A stretch of 64,000 nt of DNA, taken from positions 34,182,504 to 34,246,503 of the forward strand of contig NC_051075.1 in assembly GCF_004664715.2 (NCBI RefSeq), written 5' to 3'. Both the position numbers and the translations under genes were made by a program. Of the stretch, positions 60,995-64,000 are shown piece by piece (the first letter of the stretch is position 1; each line of letters opens with the position of its first letter). Below the pieces are notes generated by a model. It was not told where the DNA came from and made no database searches. It saw only the letters and a list, made by a program, of their open reading frames with translations. Source of the DNA: Peromyscus leucopus (taxonomy: Eukaryota > Chordata > Mammalia > Rodentia > Cricetidae).

Positions 60995-61100
60995 AAATTT
61001 CCAGGAGTGGGGTTGCATGCCACAGAACTCGAGAGGCAGAGGCAGGTGGATCTCCCTGAGTTCAACGCGCCAACCTGGTTCTACATAGCAGAACACTAAT
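60995..61100 (+). repeat. B1 SINE, truncated
   Basis: 'atttccaggagtggggttgcatgccacagaactcgagaggcagaggcaggtggatctccctgagttcaacgcgccaacctggttctacatagc' covers the first two thirds of B1. Confidence 0.88.
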
Positions 61101-61296
61101 GAGCATGTCCTCTCGGATACTCCTGAAACCTCAATTTCACCAGAATCAGAAAGTGCGTATGTATCTGTATTTCTATTTGTTTATAAATTTAAACACATAT
61201 TTATACACCTGCCAACTGTATATACACTCACATATATTTAGCAGCTTTAGCAATTAGCCACAATATAAATACATTATGCTTGGAATACTCAATGTG

Positions 61297-61620
61297 TAAA
61301 AGAGCTGATTGGCTCTGAGTGAAGTGCTTGTGGTGGCAAAAATCTGGGGATTTGAGATTGGATCCTGAGCACCTATATAAACATCGGGTATGCATCGGTG
61401 ACATCAGTGCCAGGTTGTCAGAAACAGGCTGACTCCTAGTCAGCCACTCTGGCTAACTGATGACTTTCATGTTCAGTGAGAGAAGCTGTCTAAAAATTAA
61501 GGTGGAGAGTAACTGAAGAAGACACCCAAATTCAACCTCTGGTTTCCACATGCATGCTCACACATGTGTCTGCTTACTTATGTGTACATATGCACACGTG
61601 TGTATACACCATCCACACAT
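61297..61620 (+). repeat. tRNA-derived SINE (B2/B3/B4 superfamily)
   Basis: 'aaaagagctgattggctctgagtgaagtgcttgtggtgg...gagattggatcctgagcacc' is the head; 'ctagtcagccactctggctaactgatgac', 'gttcagtgagagaagctgtctaaaaattaaggtggagag' and 'caacctctggtttccacatgcatgctcacacatg' complete the family pattern seen at 25307. Confidence 0.88.
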
Positions 61621-63020
61621 ACATATAAATAAATAAAACAGTTTTTGTTATAATGGAGCTTGTAAAGGATGCAATGAACAGCACATGTATATACATGTGC
61701 ATGTGTGTGTTTGTATGATAGAATAGTATTTTATATTTCATATAGGTAATGTTACATGTATCATAGTTGTCAAAATCAGGCAAGACTCTATAATTTTTAT
61801 GATGAAAAACTTGAAATGTTTGTTATTTTTAAAAAGTATTATCAGAGTCTCTTCCATTTTAGTTTTGCAGGAGCAAGCCTAATTTAGACATGGAGTATGT
61901 ATTCACTGACAGGGATTATGTTGCCTGAACATGAGCTGATTCTCCCGGAAGCATTTAAAAGAGTTACTGGTTGCTTGTACTTGGCAAATTCTCAGACTCA
62001 TAATCTGATTCTTCAGAAGTAGGAATCTATGTAAAGAGACTCTTGAGCAACACACCGAATCCCTGGCTGCACCTGGAAAGAGTGCTGGTGTTTGGCTTCA
62101 AGAGTGGACAGGACATGGATTCTGAGTGGAAGTTCTGACAACCAGCACCCCGCTCTATCATTGGACCTTGCACCTTCATACTTAGACCAAAAGAGCTGAA
62201 TGTTGATGATGTCTATTGGTATCTTTTTGAATCACATTCCTGTCACCATAGAAACAACAGTACAATGCTTATCATCTTCTATTATAGGATCAAATTTTAC
62301 AATCTTGTGCTGATTTTTTACTATTTTCTCAAAGTAAACAGTACCAGTTATATGGCTCAGTTTTTAAATCAATTCTTAAATTTATTAATTTAATTATTTT
62401 AAGAGCAAATATTAACCCCTTACTATCTACAGTTTTTCTAAGAAATACATCCATAATTTCAATAGAACAATTCAAGAATTACCTTATTTAGCTCATAATT
62501 AATCACTTATCTAATTCAGCACCTAAGATTCTCACGACTTCTATTACTAGACAATTATGCAACGTACTGTAACAACTTCATACATGCAAAAGTAGCATTT
62601 CAGTAGTCAGATATTCACATTTAAGCAAAGGGATTCTTTAAATAGATGGATGGTTTGGGCCACAGTCATGAAATTATTTAAAAATGGAACGAACTATGGA
62701 AACTAGAGCTTAGTAACCAAATCAGCAGTTCCTTTCATCTCCACCTGCTTTGTTTGTACTCAGATGGCTTATAACCATGACAGTTTATTGATTCTCTAGC
62801 CTTAAACACCATCATAATCACAATGTGTACATAAAGACAATTGTATATGTACTAACAGCTAAATAATAACCAGATAAATGGTAATTGCCATTTATACTGG
62901 ACAGCAATTGGGTTGCTTTTTACATTTGACACTGATGCAGTGCCAATAATCACTTCTTTTACTCAGATGGAAGTGCTATCTTCTTCTTTATCCCCACAGA
63001 GAAACCAAAGGAAAGGGAAT
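61621..63020. other. Intron next to the Ig5 exon, nothing recognised
   Basis: No repeat or RNA gene recognised. 62340-62900 is notably AT-rich. This stretch borders the 5' splice site and would be the place for intronic splicing elements, but none can be named from the sequence. Confidence 0.6.
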
Positions 63021-63028
63021 TTACTCAC
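63021..63028 (-). other. 5' splice site (GTGAGTAA)
   Basis: On the minus strand the exon ends ...GTGCAGT and the intron begins GTGAGTAA, close to the U1 consensus. This placement is preferred to the GT one dinucleotide upstream because it gives a better donor and leaves a single T that can start the Tyr codon expected after LIVQ. Confidence 0.9.
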
Positions 63029-63322
63029 ACTGCACGATGAGCTGGACCAAGGCTTCTCTTGGCTTCACATTGAATCCATTGTACTGGCTAGTTTGACACC
63101 TGTACATCCCTGACATTTCCCTTGACACGTTCACAATCCTCAGTGTCCCATCATAACTCTCCATTTGCATTGTCCCATCAGGCATTGCAACTTCTTTATC
63201 CGCTCTAGACCAGAGGATGATTGGTTTAGGTTTCCCAGTTACTTGACACTGAAGTTCTATTGTGTCTCCTTCTCTGGTGACCAAAGGTGATTTTTCCTGT
63301 GGAACAGTCAGATTGGGTGGAA
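63029..63322 (-). CDS. Mdga2: MDGA2 internal exon encoding an Ig-like domain (Ig5), partial CDS
   Basis: The exon is 294 nt: 2 nt finishing a split codon, 97 full codons, and 1 nt starting the next (phase 1-1, typical of Ig-domain exons). Numbering the full codons, it shows an Ig I-set/C2 pattern: NLT sequon at 3-5, B-strand Cys25 (ELQC), core Trp37 (ILW), the DGTLRIVNV strand at 57-65 with a second sequon NVS at 64-66, and F-strand Cys75 in the YRC motif, expected to disulfide-bond with Cys25. It opens with PPNLTVPQ and ends with LVQLIVQ, the next codon starting with T (Tyr expected). I recognise this as MDGA2, a GPI-anchored neuronal surface protein with six Ig domains, one FNIII and one MAM domain that binds neuroligins and restrains synapse formation. 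Neuroligin contact is known to be mainly through the first Ig domains, so Ig5 is probably structural. The frame is intact. Domain number is from memory of the protein; MDGA1 is the main alternative but fits less well. Confidence 0.95.
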
Positions 63323-63360
63323 CTTGAAATGGGAAAAAGAAAATTTTTCAAGGTTAGTAT
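63323..63360 (-). other. 3' splice site: branch point, polypyrimidine tract and AG acceptor
   Basis: Read on the minus strand, a perfect TACTAAC branch-point motif lies at 63359-63353, followed by a pyrimidine-rich stretch (TTTTCTTTTTCCCATTTC) and the AG at 63324-63323 directly before the exon. The presumed branch adenosine at 63354 is about 32 nt from the first exon base, inside the usual 18-40 nt range. Confidence 0.9.
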
Positions 63361-64000
63361 AAACTGGTAAGACATATTCAGTCACAGAATATCATAAGGA
63401 AACAATTTCTGCTGGTTGAAGGAATTTGACAATGCAGATGACATAAAATATAGGAACCAGAGACATAAGGGGAAGATGCTGTCACTTAAAATAACCCTAC
63501 AACTTTCATTGTACATTCTCAAATAAAGACTATATGCATCTTCACACTAAGAAAGATACTGCATCTGAAGGCAAGTAGTCAACATTAGAAAACTCTACTC
63601 AATGCCTTGTCTTATTAGCCAGTAACTGGGTCCTCAGTCTTTGCTTTAAACAGAACAAGCAAACTCATGCAACTGTTGCCATTACATATAAACACAACTC
63701 TCTTCTAACAGCTTAGTCACTACCAGTTATCCAGAAACCTGACAATCTGAATAATAATCATGAGGCAGAAATATTTCATCTTAATCCAGTTTTCAAATGA
63801 TTTCATTTTACTCATATGAGTATGTTAAAATAATATAACACGTGGAAGAAGCAGGAAAAAGAGCCTGAAATATAAAGTTAGAAGTTTCAAAAATGGTGCT
63901 GAGATTTCTGGTCTATTTTCTCTCTGGTGAGAATTTAATAGAGCAGCTGACTAATGTCATTCTCATATAATTCACTATATTCTCCAACTTTTATTGTTTA
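63323..64000 (-). other. Mdga2: MDGA2 intron upstream of the Ig5 exon (3' end only)
   Basis: This is the last ~0.68 kb of the preceding intron. Beyond the branch point and acceptor I see no recognisable repeat, open frame or other feature; it is unremarkable AT-rich sequence. Confidence 0.8.

Larger units (their letters stand above)
1..63028 (-). other. Mdga2: MDGA2 intron downstream of the Ig5 exon (partial)
   Basis: No second exon of the gene is recognisable on the minus strand. The next domain expected is Ig6, then FNIII and MAM; none of their conserved Cys/Trp patterns was noticed in the frames read. The intron is therefore at least 63 kb and runs off the left edge, in keeping with the very large introns known for MDGA2. 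The sequence is AT-rich and full of rodent retroelements and microsatellites, listed separately. A small alternative exon cannot be ruled out by eye. Confidence 0.8.

Noticed and set aside
1..64000. CRISPR arrays, prophage, operons or other prokaryotic systems
   Set aside because: The repeats present are SINEs, LTRs, L1 pieces and microsatellites; there are no spaced direct repeats, bacterial promoters or dense coding sequence. The window is a vertebrate intron.

Overview
The window is mammalian, AT-rich, intron-dominated DNA from a muroid rodent. Evidence for the rodent assignment is the density of B1 (7SL-derived), B2/B3-type (tRNA-derived) and ID-type SINEs, old Lx-type L1 fragments, and many long (CA)n, (TA)n and (GATA)n microsatellites. 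Two related 0.47-0.53 kb solo LTRs belong to a B1-containing LTR type that I associate with cricetid rodents (hamsters, voles, deer mice), so a cricetid is my best guess; this rests on memory of repeat families, not on a search.

Only one protein-coding exon is supported: positions 63029-63322 on the minus strand. It encodes one immunoglobulin-like domain that I recognise as the fifth Ig domain of MDGA2, a GPI-anchored neuronal Ig/MAM adhesion protein. It has an AG acceptor with a polypyrimidine tract and a perfect TACTAAC branch-point motif, a GTGAGT donor, and phase 1-1 boundaries. Because the gene reads right to left, positions 1-63028 are the 3'-flanking intron (at least 63 kb) and 63323-64000 is the end of the preceding intron. 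No bacterial-type genes, operons or CRISPR arrays are present. The short open frames scattered through the window are chance frames in intron, microsatellite or repeat sequence.

Layout: 1-7.3 kb is intron with B2, L1, tRNA-SINE and B1 copies, MIR relics and a U6 snRNA pseudogene. 7.3-8.9 kb is a nested retroelement cluster: an LTR with primer-binding site and leader, then a B1 split by a second, oppositely oriented LTR. 9-26 kb is intron with a class I-like LTR, a hAT-Charlie relic, scattered B1/ID/SINE copies and microsatellites. 26.4-35.2 kb is depleted of rodent-specific retroelements and holds mostly ancient MIR relics. 36-57 kb has B1, B2 and ID copies, a duplicated L1-SINE junction (40.4 and 49.3 kb), a solo LTR with perfect target-site duplication (51.7 kb) and an inverted B1 pair (55.5 kb). 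58.7-61.6 kb is a second dense cluster: LTR, rodent medium-reiteration repeat, L1 interrupted by B1, B1, and tRNA-SINE. 61.6-63.0 kb is plain intron running to the exon.

I found no previously undescribed biological system. The most informative points are the exon and its splice signals, the nested and dated LTR insertions, B1 modules (one triplicated) inside LTRs, the duplicated L1-SINE chimera, and the strong antisense orientation bias of LTR and L1 copies relative to MDGA2.
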